DNA from: Pantoea sp. CCBC3-3-1
GTDB taxonomy: Bacteria; Pseudomonadota; Gammaproteobacteria; Enterobacterales; Enterobacteriaceae
Direction of reading: 5' to 3'
DNA length: 64,000 bases
NCBI RefSeq assembly: GCF_007981265.1
Contig: NZ_CP034363.1
Location: 806,001-870,000 of the forward strand
Positions 23,691 to 35,204 of the stretch are shown here, piece by piece (the first letter of the stretch is position 1; every line of letters begins with the position of its first letter). The notes below the pieces were generated by a model. That model did not search any database, had not been told where the DNA came from, and saw nothing but the letters and a program-made list of their open reading frames with translations. Both the position numbers and the translations under genes were made by a program.

Positions 23691-25009
23691 TGAAGGTTAA
23701 CTACCAGGGCAAAAAAGTTGTCATTATCGGGCTGGGCCTGACTGGCCTTTCCTGCGTTGATTTCTTTCTGGCGCGTGGCGTAACGCCGCGCGTGATGGAT
23801 ACCCGCATCGCGCCGCCAGGCCTGGACCAGCTGGCGGAAAACGTTGAGCGCTGGTTAGGTTCGCTGAATGACAGCTGGCTGCTGGATGCTGACCTAATCG
23901 TCGCCAGTCCCGGCATGGCACTCAGCCATTTGTCGCTGATGGAAGCCGCTGAAGCCGGCGTGGAAATTGTTGGCGACATTGAGCTTTTCTGTCGTGAAGC
24001 ACAGGCGCCGATTGTCGCCATCACCGGTTCGAACGGAAAAAGCACCGTTACTACGTTAGTCGGTGAGATGGCAAAAGCCGCAGGCTGGCAGGTTGGCGTA
24101 GGCGGCAATATTGGTTTGCCCGCCCTGATGCTGCTGGACAAGCCCGCCCAGCTCTACGTGCTGGAGCTGTCCAGCTTTCAGCTGGAGACCACCAGCAGCC
24201 TGAAAGCGGCGGCTGCGACCATTCTCAACGTCACTGAAGATCATATGGATCGTTATCCATTGGGTATGCAGCAGTATCGCGCAGCTAAACTGCGCGTTTA
24301 CGAACAGGCTGGAGTCTGTGTCGTCAATGCTGATGATGCGATGACCATGCCGGTTCGCGGTGCGGATAAGCGCTGCATCAGTTTTGGCGTAGACGTCGGT
24401 GATTATCACCTCAACCGCCAGCAGGGCAGCGTCTGGCTACGTGTAAAAGGCGAGAAAGTTTTAAACACCGACGAAATGATGCTGGTTGGCCAGCACAACT
24501 ATACCAACGCGCTGGCGGCGCTTGCGCTGGCTGATGCCGTGGGCCTGCCACGCAGCAGCAGCCTGAAAGCGCTGACAACGTTTACCGGGCTGGCACACCG
24601 TTTCCAGCTGGCTTATGAACACAATGGCGTGCGCTGGATCAATGATTCTAAAGCGACCAACGTCGGCAGTACTGAAGCGGCGCTCAACGGTTTGCAGGTT
24701 AAGGGAACGCTTTGGCTGCTGTTAGGCGGTGATGGAAAATCGGCGGACTTCAGTTCGCTGGCGAGCTATCTGCAAGGCGACAAGGTACGGATTTACTGCT
24801 TTGGCCGCGATGCTGCGGGTCTGGCTGCGCTGCGTCCTGAAATCGCGGTGCAAACGGAAACGCTGGCTGAAGCGATGAAGCAAATTGCGGTTCAGGTACA
24901 GCCAGGCGATATGGTGCTGCTGTCACCAGCCTGCGCCAGCCTCGATCAGTTCAGAAATTTTGAGCAGCGCGGTGACGCCTTTACTCAACTGGCGAAGGAG
25001 CTTGGCTGA
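23690..25009 (+). CDS. murD: UDP-MurNAc-L-alanine:D-glutamate ligase MurD
   Basis: 439-residue Mur ligase. The N-terminal Rossmann domain binds the UDP moiety ([19 protein letters not shown]); then come the ATP loop [13 protein letters not shown] and the C-terminal domain with INDSKATN and [12 protein letters not shown] chose ATG 23690, sharing one base with the mraY stop; GTG 23687 is one codon longer. Length is near E. coli MurD (438). Confidence 0.96.
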   Translation: MKVNYQGKKVVIIGLGLTGLSCVDFFLARGVTPRVMDTRIAPPGLDQLAENVERWLGSLNDSWLLDADLIVASPGMALSHLSLMEAAEAGVEIVGDIELFCREAQAPIVAITGSNGKSTVTTLVGEMAKAAGWQVGVGGNIGLPALMLLDKPAQLYVLELSSFQLETTSSLKAAAATILNVTEDHMDRYPLGMQQYRAAKLRVYEQAGVCVVNADDAMTMPVRGADKRCISFGVDVGDYHLNRQQGSVWLRVKGEKVLNTDEMMLVGQHNYTNALAALALADAVGLPRSSSLKALTTFTGLAHRFQLAYEHNGVRWINDSKATNVGSTEAALNGLQVKGTLWLLLGGDGKSADFSSLASYLQGDKVRIYCFGRDAAGLAALRPEIAVQTETLAEAMKQIAVQVQPGDMVLLSPACASLDQFRNFEQRGDAFTQLAKELG

Positions 25010-26223
25010 TGCGTATTCCTGGTTTAAGCATTGCCAGCTGGCTTTCTGAACGCCTGAAAGAGTGGGTGATGGGCGCACGTGAAAGCGATGCCAGCTCAAT
25101 GGTGCTTTATGACCGCACGCTGCTCTGGCTGACCATCGGTCTTGCCATCATCGGTTTTGTCATGGTGACGTCGGCATCCATGCCGGTGGGCCAGCGTTTA
25201 TCGGACGACCCCTTCTTCTTTGCCAAGCGTGATGCGTTTTATCTGGTGCTCGCCTTCGGGATGGGGCTGGTAACGCTGCGTGTCCCCATGGACTTCTGGC
25301 AGCGCTACAGCAACATCATGCTGCTGGTGACGGTGGTGATGCTGCTGATCGTTCTGGTGGTCGGCAGCTCGGTCAACGGTGCGTCGCGCTGGATCGCGCT
25401 GGGGCCGCTACGTATACAGCCTGCGGAGCTGTCCAAGCTGTCGCTGTTTTGCTATCTGGCCAGCTACCTGGTGCGCAAAGTTGACGAGGTCCGAAACAAT
25501 TTTTGGGGCTTCTGTAAGCCAATGGGCGTGATGGTTGTCCTGGCGGTACTGCTGCTGGCACAGCCCGATCTCGGTACGGTGGTTGTGCTGTTCGTGACGA
25601 CGCTGGCGATGCTGTTCCTGGCGGGTGCCAAGCTGTGGCAATTTCTGGCAATTATCGGCTCCGGTATTTTTGCCGTATGCCTGCTGATTATTGCTGAACC
25701 CTATCGTATGCGCCGCGTCACCTCCTTCTGGAATCCGTGGGAAGATCCGTTTGGCAGCGGTTATCAGCTGACCCAATCTCTGATGGCCTTTGGACGCGGG
25801 GAGTTTTGGGGGCAGGGCTTAGGCAATTCGGTACAAAAGCTGGAGTATTTACCGGAAGCGCATACCGATTTTATCTTCTCCATTATTGGAGAAGAACTGG
25901 GTTATATCGGTGTGGTTCTGGCGCTGTTAATGGTATTCTTCGTCGCTTTTCGCGCGATGTCCATTGGCCGTCGTGCGCTGGAGCTTGACCAGCGGTTTGC
26001 CGGTTTCCTCGGCTGCTCAATTGGCGTCTGGTTCAGCTTCCAGGCATTGGTAAACGTCGGTGCTGCGGCAGGCATGCTGCCCACCAAAGGCCTGACGTTG
26101 CCGCTGATCAGCTACGGTGGTTCCAGTTTGATTATTATGTCGACCGCCATCGTATTTTTGTTACGTATTGATTATGAGACGCGTCTGGCAAAAGCACAGG
26201 CGTTTACGCGAGGTAGTCGATGA
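25009..26223 (+). CDS. ftsW: Septal peptidoglycan polymerase FtsW
   Basis: 404-residue SEDS-family glycosyltransferase with ten membrane segments that polymerises lipid II with FtsI. SEDS hallmarks include [21 protein letters not shown], the catalytic-loop [16 protein letters not shown] and the C-terminal [10 protein letters not shown]. The ATG overlaps the murD stop by one base. Ten residues shorter than E. coli FtsW, mostly in the cytoplasmic N-terminus. Confidence 0.96.
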   Translation: MRIPGLSIASWLSERLKEWVMGARESDASSMVLYDRTLLWLTIGLAIIGFVMVTSASMPVGQRLSDDPFFFAKRDAFYLVLAFGMGLVTLRVPMDFWQRYSNIMLLVTVVMLLIVLVVGSSVNGASRWIALGPLRIQPAELSKLSLFCYLASYLVRKVDEVRNNFWGFCKPMGVMVVLAVLLLAQPDLGTVVVLFVTTLAMLFLAGAKLWQFLAIIGSGIFAVCLLIIAEPYRMRRVTSFWNPWEDPFGSGYQLTQSLMAFGRGEFWGQGLGNSVQKLEYLPEAHTDFIFSIIGEELGYIGVVLALLMVFFVAFRAMSIGRRALELDQRFAGFLGCSIGVWFSFQALVNVGAAAGMLPTKGLTLPLISYGGSSLIIMSTAIVFLLRIDYETRLAKAQAFTRGSR

Positions 26224-27278
26224 AAGGGAAGCGACTGATGGTCATGGCTGGCGGCACCGGGGGACACGTTTTCCCTGGCCTGGCCGTTGCACACCATCTG
26301 ATAGCGCAGGGCTGGGAAGTGCGCTGGCTCGGCACGGCGGACCGTATGGAAGCCGACCTGGTACCGAAACACGGTATCGACATCGATTTTATTCGCATTA
26401 GCGGCTTACGCGGCAAAGGTCTGAAGGCACTGATTGCTGCACCGCTGCGTATTTTTACCGCCGTGCGTCAGGCTCGCGCCATCATGAAAGCCTACAGGCC
26501 TGATGTGGTGCTGGGCATGGGCGGTTATGTTTCCGGGCCTGGTGGCTTAGCGGCCTGGAGCTGTGGCATCCCGGTAGTGCTGCATGAGCAAAACGGTATT
26601 GCCGGTCTGACCAACAAATGGCTGGCAAAGATCGCGAAAAAAGTGATGCAGGCTTTCCCCGGTGCGTTCCCAAAGGCAGAAGTGGTGGGCAATCCGGTGA
26701 GAACCGACGTGCTGGCGCTACCACTGCCGGAAGCGCGTATGGCGAATCGCACGGGGCCTGTACGTGTGCTGGTTATTGGCGGCTCTCAGGGCGCGCGCAT
26801 TTTGAATCAAACCATGCCGCAGGTAGCCGCAAAGCTTGGCGACAAGATTACGCTCTGGCACCAGGTGGGTAAGGGCGCGCTGGATAGCGTTAACAGCGCC
26901 TACCAGCAGGTTGAACAAACCGGACATAACGTCACCGAGTTTATTGATGATATGGCCGCAGCCTATGCATGGGCAGACGTGATCGTATGCCGTTCCGGCG
27001 CGCTGACCGTTAGTGAAGTCGCCGCCGCAGGTTTACCCGCCATCTTTGTACCGTTCCAGCATAAAGATCGCCAACAGTATTGGAACGCGCTGCCGCTGGA
27101 AAAAGCGGGCGCGGCAAAAATTTATGAGCAGCCGCAGTTCTCTGCGGACACAGTGGCGCAAACGCTGGCGGCCTGGGATCGGGCTACCTTATTGCAGATG
27201 GCCCACAAAGCGCGTGCGGTAGCGGTTCCTGATGCGACCGAGCGTGTGGCGGCAGAAGTCTGTAAAGCGGCGTTATAA
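26220..27278 (+). CDS. murG: Lipid II synthase MurG
   Basis: 352-residue GT28 glycosyltransferase that transfers GlcNAc from UDP-GlcNAc to lipid I at the membrane. It shows the glycine-rich loop [25 protein letters not shown], the C-domain [10 protein letters not shown] and the donor-binding [13 protein letters not shown]. The ATG overlaps the ftsW stop by 4 bases. Confidence 0.97.
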   Translation: MKGKRLMVMAGGTGGHVFPGLAVAHHLIAQGWEVRWLGTADRMEADLVPKHGIDIDFIRISGLRGKGLKALIAAPLRIFTAVRQARAIMKAYRPDVVLGMGGYVSGPGGLAAWSCGIPVVLHEQNGIAGLTNKWLAKIAKKVMQAFPGAFPKAEVVGNPVRTDVLALPLPEARMANRTGPVRVLVIGGSQGARILNQTMPQVAAKLGDKITLWHQVGKGALDSVNSAYQQVEQTGHNVTEFIDDMAAAYAWADVIVCRSGALTVSEVAAAGLPAIFVPFQHKDRQQYWNALPLEKAGAAKIYEQPQFSADTVAQTLAAWDRATLLQMAHKARAVAVPDATERVAAEVCKAAL

Positions 27279-27346
27279 ACAGAATTTCGTGGGGCGAGAT
27301 GACTCGCCCGGAACCAGGTGCGACAACGCACCGACAGGCAGAAAAG

Positions 27347-28822
27347 ATGAATACACAACAACTGGCAAAACTGCGTTCTATCGTGCCCGAGATGCGTCGC
27401 GTCCGGCACATTCACTTTGTCGGCATCGGTGGTGCTGGCATGGGCGGTATTGCCGAAGTGTTGGCCAATGAAGGCTATGAAATCAGCGGTTCAGATCTGG
27501 CACCCAATGCGGTGACACAGCATCTGAGCGGCCTTGGTGCCACCATCTATTTTAACCATCGTCCTGAGAACGTCAGTGACGCCAGCGTTGTGGTTGTCTC
27601 CACGGCCGTTTCGCAGGATAACCCGGAGCTTGTTGCGGCGCGTGAAGCCCGTATACCGGTCATTCGCCGTGCTGAGATGCTGGCCGAGCTGATGCGTTTC
27701 CGCCACGGTATCGCCGTTGCCGGGACGCACGGTAAAACCACCACCACGGCGATGGTCTCCAGCATTTATGCTGAAGGCGGCCTCGATCCAACGTTCGTAA
27801 ACGGTGGGCTGGTGAAAGCCGCAGGCACCCATGCGCGTCTGGGCAGCAGCCGTTATCTGATTGCCGAAGCGGATGAAAGCGACGCCTCGTTTTTGCATCT
27901 GCAACCGATGGTGGCGATTGTCACCAATATCGAAGCCGACCACATGGATACCTACCAGGGCGACTTTGAAAATCTGAAGCAGACCTTTATCAACTTCCTG
28001 CACAACCTGCCGTTTTATGGCCGCGCGGTAATGTGCGTTGATGATGCTGTGATTCGGGAACTGATCCCGCGTGTTGGACGTCAGATAACCACCTATGGTT
28101 TTAGTGAAGATGCCGACGTTCGCATTGAGCATTATGAACAGCATGGTGCGCAGGGGCATTTCACCCTGGCCCGCCATGATAAGCCGCTGATGCGCGTCAC
28201 GCTCAATGCGCCAGGTCGCCATAACGCGCTTAACGCAGCGGCCGCCGTGGCCGTGGCGACGGAAGAAGGCATTGAGGATGAAGAGATCCTCAGCGCGCTG
28301 GAAAGTTTCCAGGGAACGGGCCGTCGTTTTGATTTCCTGGGCGAATATCCGTTGCAGGAAGTTAACGGCGTAGCGGGGACAGCGATGCTGGTTGATGACT
28401 ATGGACATCACCCAACCGAAGTTGATGCAACGATTAAAGCGGCTCGCGCGGGCTGGCCGGATAAGCAGCTGGTGATGATTTTTCAGCCACACCGCTACAC
28501 GCGCACCCGCGATCTTTATGACGATTTTGCTAACGTGTTGTCACAGGTAGATGTGTTGCTGATGCTGGACGTCTATTCCGCGGGTGAAACGCCCATTCCA
28601 GGGGCCGACAGCCGTTCGTTATGTCGCACCATCCGCGGCCGTGGCAAAGTCGATCCTATCCTGGTTTCAGATCACGATGCGGTGCTGGAAATGCTGGCAC
28701 CAAAACTGACAGGCAACGATTTAATCCTCGTGCAGGGCGCGGGGAATGTTGGGCGCATTGCGCGCAAGCTGGCCGATCAAAAGTTACAACCGCAGACAAA
28801 AGAAGGAGTTCATCATGGCTGA
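27347..28822 (+). CDS. murC: UDP-MurNAc:L-alanine ligase MurC
   Basis: 491 residues, the E. coli length. First Mur ligase, adding L-alanine to UDP-MurNAc. Motifs are [16 protein letters not shown] (UDP domain), [14 protein letters not shown] (ATP loop), EADESDASF and YGHHPTEV. The ATG at 27347 ([14 protein letters not shown]) aligns with E. coli. A 68-base gap separates it from murG, the only sizeable gap in this part of the cluster. Confidence 0.97.
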   Translation: MNTQQLAKLRSIVPEMRRVRHIHFVGIGGAGMGGIAEVLANEGYEISGSDLAPNAVTQHLSGLGATIYFNHRPENVSDASVVVVSTAVSQDNPELVAAREARIPVIRRAEMLAELMRFRHGIAVAGTHGKTTTTAMVSSIYAEGGLDPTFVNGGLVKAAGTHARLGSSRYLIAEADESDASFLHLQPMVAIVTNIEADHMDTYQGDFENLKQTFINFLHNLPFYGRAVMCVDDAVIRELIPRVGRQITTYGFSEDADVRIEHYEQHGAQGHFTLARHDKPLMRVTLNAPGRHNALNAAAAVAVATEEGIEDEEILSALESFQGTGRRFDFLGEYPLQEVNGVAGTAMLVDDYGHHPTEVDATIKAARAGWPDKQLVMIFQPHRYTRTRDLYDDFANVLSQVDVLLMLDVYSAGETPIPGADSRSLCRTIRGRGKVDPILVSDHDAVLEMLAPKLTGNDLILVQGAGNVGRIARKLADQKLQPQTKEGVHHG

Positions 28823-29735
28823 GAAAGTAGCGGTATTGCTGGGTGGCACTTCTGCTGAACGCGAAGTGTCGCTGATGTCAGGTAAAGCGGTGCTGGCCGG
28901 GCTGATCGAAGCCGGTATTGATGCTCATCCTGTTGATATCCGGGACTTCCCGGTAATGCGTCTGAAAGAAGAAGGCTTTGATAAAGCCTTTATCGCACTG
29001 CACGGTCGTGGCGGGGAAGACGGCACGCTTCAGGGCGTACTGGAGTTCCTGTCGGTGCCTTACACCGGTAGCGGCGTAATGGCGTCTGCGATCACCATGG
29101 ACAAGCTGCGTACCAAATGCCTGTGGCAGGGTTGCGGCTTGCCGGTATCGCCTTACGTTGCCATCACGCGTAAAGAAATGGATGCCGGTCTGAGTGATGA
29201 CATTCGCGCTCGTATTGCGGCACTGGGCTTACCCGTTTTCGTCAAGCCAAGTTGTGAAGGCTCCAGCGTAGGCATCTCCCGTGTCAATGAAGCTGGCACG
29301 CTTCAGGCTGCACTGGTTGAAGCGTTTCGCCATGACGACGAAGTGCTGGTTGAAGCATTTTTGAGCGGTCCGGAATATACCGTAGCGGTAATTGGCGACG
29401 ATATACTACCTTCTATACGTATTCAGGTCGTTTCTGAGTTCTATGACTATGAAGCAAAATACTTTTCTGACGATACTGAATACTTCTGTCCAAGCGGTTT
29501 ATCGGCTGAACAGGAAGCTGAACTGCGTGAAATCGTGCTGAAAGCCTGGCGTTCGCTTGGCTGTAGCGGATGGGGGCGTGTTGATTTGATGATGGGCGGT
29601 GACGGGCAGTTTTATCTGCTGGAAGTGAATACGTCGCCAGGGATGACCAGCCACAGCCTGGTGCCGATGGCGGCCAAACAAGCCGGAATGAGCTTCTCCC
29701 AGCTGGTAGCGCGCATTCTGGAGCTGGCCGACTGA
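28815..29735 (+). CDS. ddlB: D-alanine--D-alanine ligase DdlB
   Basis: 306-residue ATP-grasp enzyme supplying D-Ala-D-Ala to MurF, the E. coli length. Motifs are [43 protein letters not shown] (ATP grip) and the metal-binding [13 protein letters not shown]. The ATG at 28815 follows AAGGAG and lies 8 bases inside murC. Confidence 0.97.
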   Translation: MAEKVAVLLGGTSAEREVSLMSGKAVLAGLIEAGIDAHPVDIRDFPVMRLKEEGFDKAFIALHGRGGEDGTLQGVLEFLSVPYTGSGVMASAITMDKLRTKCLWQGCGLPVSPYVAITRKEMDAGLSDDIRARIAALGLPVFVKPSCEGSSVGISRVNEAGTLQAALVEAFRHDDEVLVEAFLSGPEYTVAVIGDDILPSIRIQVVSEFYDYEAKYFSDDTEYFCPSGLSAEQEAELREIVLKAWRSLGCSGWGRVDLMMGGDGQFYLLEVNTSPGMTSHSLVPMAAKQAGMSFSQLVARILELAD

Positions 29736-29736
29736 T

Positions 29737-30582
29737 ATGTCCCAGGCCGCTCTGAATGTCCGAAATCGTGAAGCGCAGGAAAAAGTGCGCACTGGCACCG
29801 GCCGCAGCAATGGTTCGCGGCTGGCAGGCATTCTCTTTCTGCTCATAGTGCTTGGCGTGATGTCTGCAGGTGGTTTCGTGATTGTGAAGTGGATGAATGA
29901 CGCTTCCCGGCTACCGCTGTCAAGGCTGGTGGTGACAGGGCAAATGCACTACACCACCAACGATGATATTCGTCAGGCTATTTTGTCGCTGGGCGCACCG
30001 GGAACGTTTATGTCGCAGGACGTAGACGTTATCCAGCAGCAGATAGAACGCCTGCCGTGGATCCAGCAGGTCAGCGTGCGTAAGCAATGGCCGGATGAAT
30101 TAAAGATTCATCTGGTTGAATATGTTCCGGTTGCCCGGTGGAATGATCTGCATATGGTTGATGCCAGTGGAAAATCATTTAGCGTACCGGCTAACCATAT
30201 GGGCAAAGCGTCAATGCCGATGCTCTATGGCCCTGAAGGAAGCGAATCTGAGGTGCTGGCAGGTTTTCACCAGATGAGCGACATGCTGGCCGCCAGTAAA
30301 TTTAAGTTGAAAGCCGCGTCAATGACCGCAAGACGGTCCTGGCAGCTGGTGTTGGACGATGATGAGCGTCTGGAATTAGGACGCAATGAAGATATGAAGC
30401 GACTAAAACGCTTCATCCAGCTTTATCCAACGCTGCAACAGCAGGCGCAGACGGAAAATAAGCGTATCAGTTATGTGGACCTGCGATATGACTCTGGCGC
30501 GGCAGTAGGCTGGGCGCCGCCACTCATTCCGACCACTGACGGTAATAAGCAACAGAATCAGGCACAGGTTAAACAACAATGA
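29737..30582 (+). CDS. ftsQ: Cell division protein FtsQ
   Basis: 281-residue bitopic divisome protein: basic cytoplasmic N-terminus, one membrane helix ([22 protein letters not shown]), a POTRA domain starting [14 protein letters not shown], and the beta domain that contacts FtsL and FtsB. One base after ddlB; its last 4 bases overlap ftsA. Promoters for ftsQAZ are known inside ddlB in E. coli but I did not identify them here. Confidence 0.95.
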   Translation: MSQAALNVRNREAQEKVRTGTGRSNGSRLAGILFLLIVLGVMSAGGFVIVKWMNDASRLPLSRLVVTGQMHYTTNDDIRQAILSLGAPGTFMSQDVDVIQQQIERLPWIQQVSVRKQWPDELKIHLVEYVPVARWNDLHMVDASGKSFSVPANHMGKASMPMLYGPEGSESEVLAGFHQMSDMLAASKFKLKAASMTARRSWQLVLDDDERLELGRNEDMKRLKRFIQLYPTLQQQAQTENKRISYVDLRYDSGAAVGWAPPLIPTTDGNKQQNQAQVKQQ

Positions 30583-31835
30583 TCAAGGCGACGGACAGAA
30601 AACTGGTAGTTGGACTCGAAATCGGCACCGCTAAGGTCGCTGCTTTGGTAGGGGAAATTCTGCCCGATGGCATGGTCAACATCATCGGGGTGGGCAGCTG
30701 TCCTTCGCGCGGCATGGATAAAGGCGGCGTAAACGACCTGGAATCCGTCGTAAAGTGCGTACAGCGCGCGATTGACCAGGCAGAACTGATGGCGGATTGC
30801 CAGATTTCATCCGTTTACCTTGCATTATCAGGCAAACATATCAGTTGCCAGAACGAAATAGGGATGGTTCCTATTTCGGAAGAAGAAGTGACACAGGAAG
30901 ATGTGGAAAATGTGGTGCATACCGCTAAATCCGTCCGTGTTCGTGATGAACACCGCATTCTGCACGTTATTCCGCAAGAGTACGCGATTGATTATCAGGA
31001 AGGGATCAAAAATCCGGTAGGGTTATCCGGTGTGCGCATGCAGGCGAAAGTGCATTTGATTACCTGCCATAACGATATGGCAAAAAACATCGTAAAAGCC
31101 GTTGAACGATGCGGCCTGAAAGTTGACCAACTGATCTTTGCCGGTCTGGCCGCCAGTTTTGCCGTACTGACCGAAGATGAACGTGAGCTGGGCGTTTGCG
31201 TCGTGGACGTCGGTGGCGGCACAATGGATATCGCGGTTTATACTGGCGGTGCATTGCGTCACACTAAGGTTATTCCGTATGCGGGTAACGTGGTCACCAG
31301 CGATATCGCTTATGCGTTCGGGACGCCGCCAACGGATGCCGAAGCCATTAAAGTGCGTCATGGCTGCGCTTTAGGCTCGATTGTTGGTAAAGACGAAAAC
31401 GTCGAGGTACCGAGCGTTGGCGGCCGTCCGCCAAGAAGTTTACAGCGTCAGACGCTGGCCGAAGTGATTGAGCCGCGTTACACCGAGCTGCTAAACCTAG
31501 TCAACGACGAAATCCTGCAGCTGCAGGAACAGCTGCGCCAGCAGGGTGTGAAGCACCACCTTGCCGCTGGCATTGTCCTGACGGGCGGCGCGGCACAGAT
31601 TGAAGGTCTGGCGGCCTGCGCCCAGCGTGTGTTCCACACGCAGGTACGCATTGGGCAGCCGCTGAACATTACCGGATTAACGGATTATGCGCAGGAGCCG
31701 TATTACTCAACGGCGGTTGGCCTGCTGCATTACGGAAAAGAGTCTCATCTTAACGGTGAGGCGGATGTCGAAAAAAGAGCCTCAGTGGGTAACTGGTTCA
31801 AACGAATCAACAGCTGGCTGAGAAAAGAGTTTTAA
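30579..31835 (+). CDS. ftsA: Actin-like division protein FtsA
   Basis: 418-residue actin-fold ATPase that tethers FtsZ to the membrane. Phosphate-binding motifs [15 protein letters not shown] and [14 protein letters not shown] are clear, and the C-terminal amphipathic membrane-targeting helix is [16 protein letters not shown]. Overlaps ftsQ by 4 bases. Confidence 0.97.
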   Translation: MIKATDRKLVVGLEIGTAKVAALVGEILPDGMVNIIGVGSCPSRGMDKGGVNDLESVVKCVQRAIDQAELMADCQISSVYLALSGKHISCQNEIGMVPISEEEVTQEDVENVVHTAKSVRVRDEHRILHVIPQEYAIDYQEGIKNPVGLSGVRMQAKVHLITCHNDMAKNIVKAVERCGLKVDQLIFAGLAASFAVLTEDERELGVCVVDVGGGTMDIAVYTGGALRHTKVIPYAGNVVTSDIAYAFGTPPTDAEAIKVRHGCALGSIVGKDENVEVPSVGGRPPRSLQRQTLAEVIEPRYTELLNLVNDEILQLQEQLRQQGVKHHLAAGIVLTGGAAQIEGLAACAQRVFHTQVRIGQPLNITGLTDYAQEPYYSTAVGLLHYGKESHLNGEADVEKRASVGNWFKRINSWLRKEF

Positions 31836-31846
31836 TTTTGAGAAAA

Positions 31847-31877
31847 GGAGATCATGCTAGGCTTATTTATGATCTCC
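31847..31877 (+). other. Hairpin in the ftsA-ftsZ spacer
   Basis: A perfect 9-bp inverted repeat, GGAGATCAT (31847-31855) and ATGATCTCC (31869-31877), lies 29 bases before ftsZ. There is no T-run, so it is not a terminator. It might affect mRNA processing or stability between the two genes. Confidence 0.6.
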
Positions 31878-31906
31878 AGGCGACAGGCACATAACGGAGA
31901 GAAATT

Positions 31907-33064
31907 ATGTTTGAACCTATGGAATTAACCAATGACGCGGTGATTAAAGTCATCGGCGTCGGCGGCGGCGGCGGTAACGCCGTAGAGCATATGGTGCGTG
32001 AGCGCATCGAAGGCGTTGAATTCTTTGCCGTGAACACTGACGCTCAGGCGCTGCGTAAAACGGCAGTGGGCCAGACTATCCAGATTGGTAACGGCATTAC
32101 CAAAGGTCTGGGAGCCGGCGCAAATCCGGAAGTGGGTCGCAACTCTGCAGAAGAAGATCGTGAAGCACTGCGTCAGGCGCTGGAAGGCGCGGATATGGTG
32201 TTTATCGCAGCCGGCATGGGCGGCGGTACCGGTACCGGTGCAGCGCCAGTGGTTGCTGAAGTGGCAAAAGATTTAGGTATTCTGACCGTTGCTGTCGTCA
32301 CTAAGCCTTTCAATTTTGAAGGCAAAAAGCGTATGGCTTTCGCGGAGCAGGGTATTGCCGAGCTGTCTAAGCATGTCGACTCACTGATTACTATTCCAAA
32401 CGACAAGCTGCTGAAAGTTCTGGGCCGCGGCATTTCTTTGCTGGACGCATTTGGTGCAGCTAATGACGTGCTGAAAGGCGCGGTGCAGGGTATTGCCGAA
32501 CTGATTACGCGTCCAGGCCTGATGAACGTCGACTTTGCTGACGTGCGCACCGTTATGTCCGAAATGGGCTATGCGATGATGGGTTCTGGCGTAGCCTGCG
32601 GCGAAGATCGCGCAGAAGAAGCCGCAGAAATGGCTATTTCCAGCCCGCTGCTGGAAGACATCGATCTGTCTGGCGCGCGCGGCGTACTGGTTAACATCAC
32701 CGCTGGCTTCGATCTGCGTCTGGACGAGTTCGAAACCGTGGGTAACACCATTCGTGCCTTTGCTTCCGACAATGCCACCGTGGTTATCGGTACCTCGCTG
32801 GATCCGGAAATGAACGACGAACTGCGTGTAACCGTTGTCGCTACCGGTATTGGTATGGACAAGCGCCCGGAAATCACCCTGGTGACCAACAAGCAGCAGC
32901 AGACGCAACCGGCTATCGATCATCGCTACCAGCAGCATGGTATGGCACCGCTGCCACAGGAACAGAAGCCTGCGGCGAAAGTGGTTAACGATCCGGCCAC
33001 GCAAACAAACAAAGAGCCTGACTATCTGGATATTCCAGCCTTCCTGCGTAAGCAGGCGGACTAA
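31907..33064 (+). CDS. ftsZ: Tubulin-like division GTPase FtsZ
   Basis: 385-residue GTPase forming the Z ring. The tubulin signature [13 protein letters not shown] and the T7 loop region [11 protein letters not shown] are present, as is the conserved C-terminal tail [14 protein letters not shown] that binds FtsA and ZipA. The Gln/Pro-rich linker is as short as in E. coli (383 aa). SD AACGGAGAG precedes the ATG. Confidence 0.98.
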   Translation: MFEPMELTNDAVIKVIGVGGGGGNAVEHMVRERIEGVEFFAVNTDAQALRKTAVGQTIQIGNGITKGLGAGANPEVGRNSAEEDREALRQALEGADMVFIAAGMGGGTGTGAAPVVAEVAKDLGILTVAVVTKPFNFEGKKRMAFAEQGIAELSKHVDSLITIPNDKLLKVLGRGISLLDAFGAANDVLKGAVQGIAELITRPGLMNVDFADVRTVMSEMGYAMMGSGVACGEDRAEEAAEMAISSPLLEDIDLSGARGVLVNITAGFDLRLDEFETVGNTIRAFASDNATVVIGTSLDPEMNDELRVTVVATGIGMDKRPEITLVTNKQQQTQPAIDHRYQQHGMAPLPQEQKPAAKVVNDPATQTNKEPDYLDIPAFLRKQAD

Positions 33065-33101
33065 GAATTTCCTGAGAATTAGGATTCTCCGCTCTTTGTG
33101 T

Positions 33102-33136
33102 TAAAATGTTCGCCCGTCAGTGATATACACTGGCGG
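33102..33136 (+). promoter_or_regulatory. Candidate lpxC promoter and 5' hairpin
   Basis: TAAAAT (33102-33107) resembles a -10, with a weak TTAGGA 17 bases upstream. The expected start near 33114 coincides with a 9-bp inverted repeat, CCGTCAGTG (33114-33122) and CACTGGCGG (33128-33136), with one wobble. An lpxC transcript from here would begin with a stem-loop. Confidence 0.4.
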
Positions 33137-33144
33137 TCGGATGA

Positions 33145-34083
<939 letters not shown>

Positions 34084-34090
34084 GCCAGAG

Positions 34091-34606
34091 CTATTTATTA
34101 CGACTGGTTGAGCGGGTACTCTCTCCGGCCAGCGAGGCCAGTCGTTCTATTGTTTGTCTCAGCTTCTCCGGGCTACGGCTCGCCACGCTCCGCAAAATTT
34201 CCGCACTCTGTTCGCTAAGCTGACGTCCAGCTGATTTTTCTTCGGCCGCTGACTGACTGCTGCTTTCCTGCGCGCTTTCCTGTGCTTTTGCCGCTAACGT
34301 TGGATTTATCCTGATGTCGATTGCCGTCAATGATGGTAGTATTTGCGCTCGTAAAGCTGACAGCAGGCTGGATTGTTCGTAGCGTAAACGCATCATCCAA
34401 CTGGCATTAGCGGTTTCGAGCACCAGAATGCCCTGGCGAAAATTCGCCACGCGGCACCAGGGATGCAGCTGTGCAGGGAGAACTCCTTTTACTGCACGGT
34501 TCAGCTTATTCAGCGCAATGGCGCGTTGCTGAATGGACTGCAGCATGTTCTGGCCTTCGGTAGTTTCGAATAAATATTCTATAGATTGCGGGCGACTATC
34601 GCGCAT
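34091..34606 (-). CDS. DciA-family (DUF721) protein
   Basis: 171 residues. The N-terminal half matches the DUF721/DciA pattern: a helix ([23 protein letters not shown]) then a KH-like fold including [39 protein letters not shown]. The C-terminal 60 residues are Ser/Glu/Gln-rich and probably disordered. DciA proteins load the replicative helicase DnaB in many bacteria; enterobacteria use phage-derived DnaC instead, so the role here is uncertain. Convergent with lpxC and divergent from secM, with only 21 bases between start codons. Confidence 0.8.
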   Translation of the reverse strand: MRDSRPQSIEYLFETTEGQNMLQSIQQRAIALNKLNRAVKGVLPAQLHPWCRVANFRQGILVLETANASWMMRLRYEQSSLLSALRAQILPSLTAIDIRINPTLAAKAQESAQESSSQSAAEEKSAGRQLSEQSAEILRSVASRSPEKLRQTIERLASLAGESTRSTSRNK

Positions 34607-34627
34607 AGCAGGCTCCGGCGGAAAACA

Positions 34628-35128
34628 GTGGGTATTCTAAATCGTTGGCGACAATTTGGCAGACGTTATTTCTGGCCGCATCTCCTGTTGGGGATGGTCG
34701 CGGCGAGTCTCGGCCTGCCTCACGCCTCAAGTGGCGATCGTGCAACCATACCAGAAACCGCCTCCAGAAGCCTCAATATCAGCAGTGTCGTACGCTTTGA
34801 TGGCCTGGCACTGTTGCAGGAAAGCGCCCGTCGGCCTAATTTTAACGTCGATTACTGGCATCAGCATGCGATCCGCACCGTTATTCGCCATCTTTCTTTC
34901 TCACTGACGCCCGCCAGTACTCCAGATATTGAGCAGGCAATGCCGCTTGAAGTCCAGAAGCTGGCGCTGCTCGACACGCTGAATGCATTACTGACGCATG
35001 AAGCGAAGCCGCCAACGATTATTCGTCAGACGCAGCAGCGTCAGGTGGCCGCCAAACCTCACCATCAAACCGGCCTCTGGCTGGCCCAGGTTCAGGGCAT
35101 CCGTGCCGGGCCTGCTTCTCTCGCGTAA
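34628..35128 (+). CDS. secM: Secretion monitor SecM
   Basis: 166-residue regulator of secA. It has a signal sequence after a basic region ([34 protein letters not shown]), the conserved [20 protein letters not shown] block and a C-terminal arrest peptide ending [15 protein letters not shown] start at 34628 aligns with E. coli. In E. coli, stalling at the arrest site exposes the secA ribosome-binding site until SecA pulls the chain. Two residues important in E. coli differ here: F150 becomes His (146) and I156 becomes Leu (152). Confidence 0.9.
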   Translation: MGILNRWRQFGRRYFWPHLLLGMVAASLGLPHASSGDRATIPETASRSLNISSVVRFDGLALLQESARRPNFNVDYWHQHAIRTVIRHLSFSLTPASTPDIEQAMPLEVQKLALLDTLNALLTHEAKPPTIIRQTQQRQVAAKPHHQTGLWLAQVQGIRAGPASLA

Positions 35129-35168
35129 CCTCTGGCGTTTCATTTTTTAATATCTACGTTTAGGTTTT

Positions 35169-35184
35169 CACCACATATGTGGTG
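35169..35184 (+). other. Perfect 16-bp palindrome in the secM-secA spacer
   Basis: CACCACATATGTGGTG lies 20 bases before the secA ATG. As RNA it could form a short hairpin, perhaps part of the secM-secA structure known in E. coli to occlude the secA Shine-Dalgarno. As DNA it could be a protein site. Confidence 0.6.
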
Positions 35185-35204
35185 GCTGAGAGAATATTTT
35201 TATT

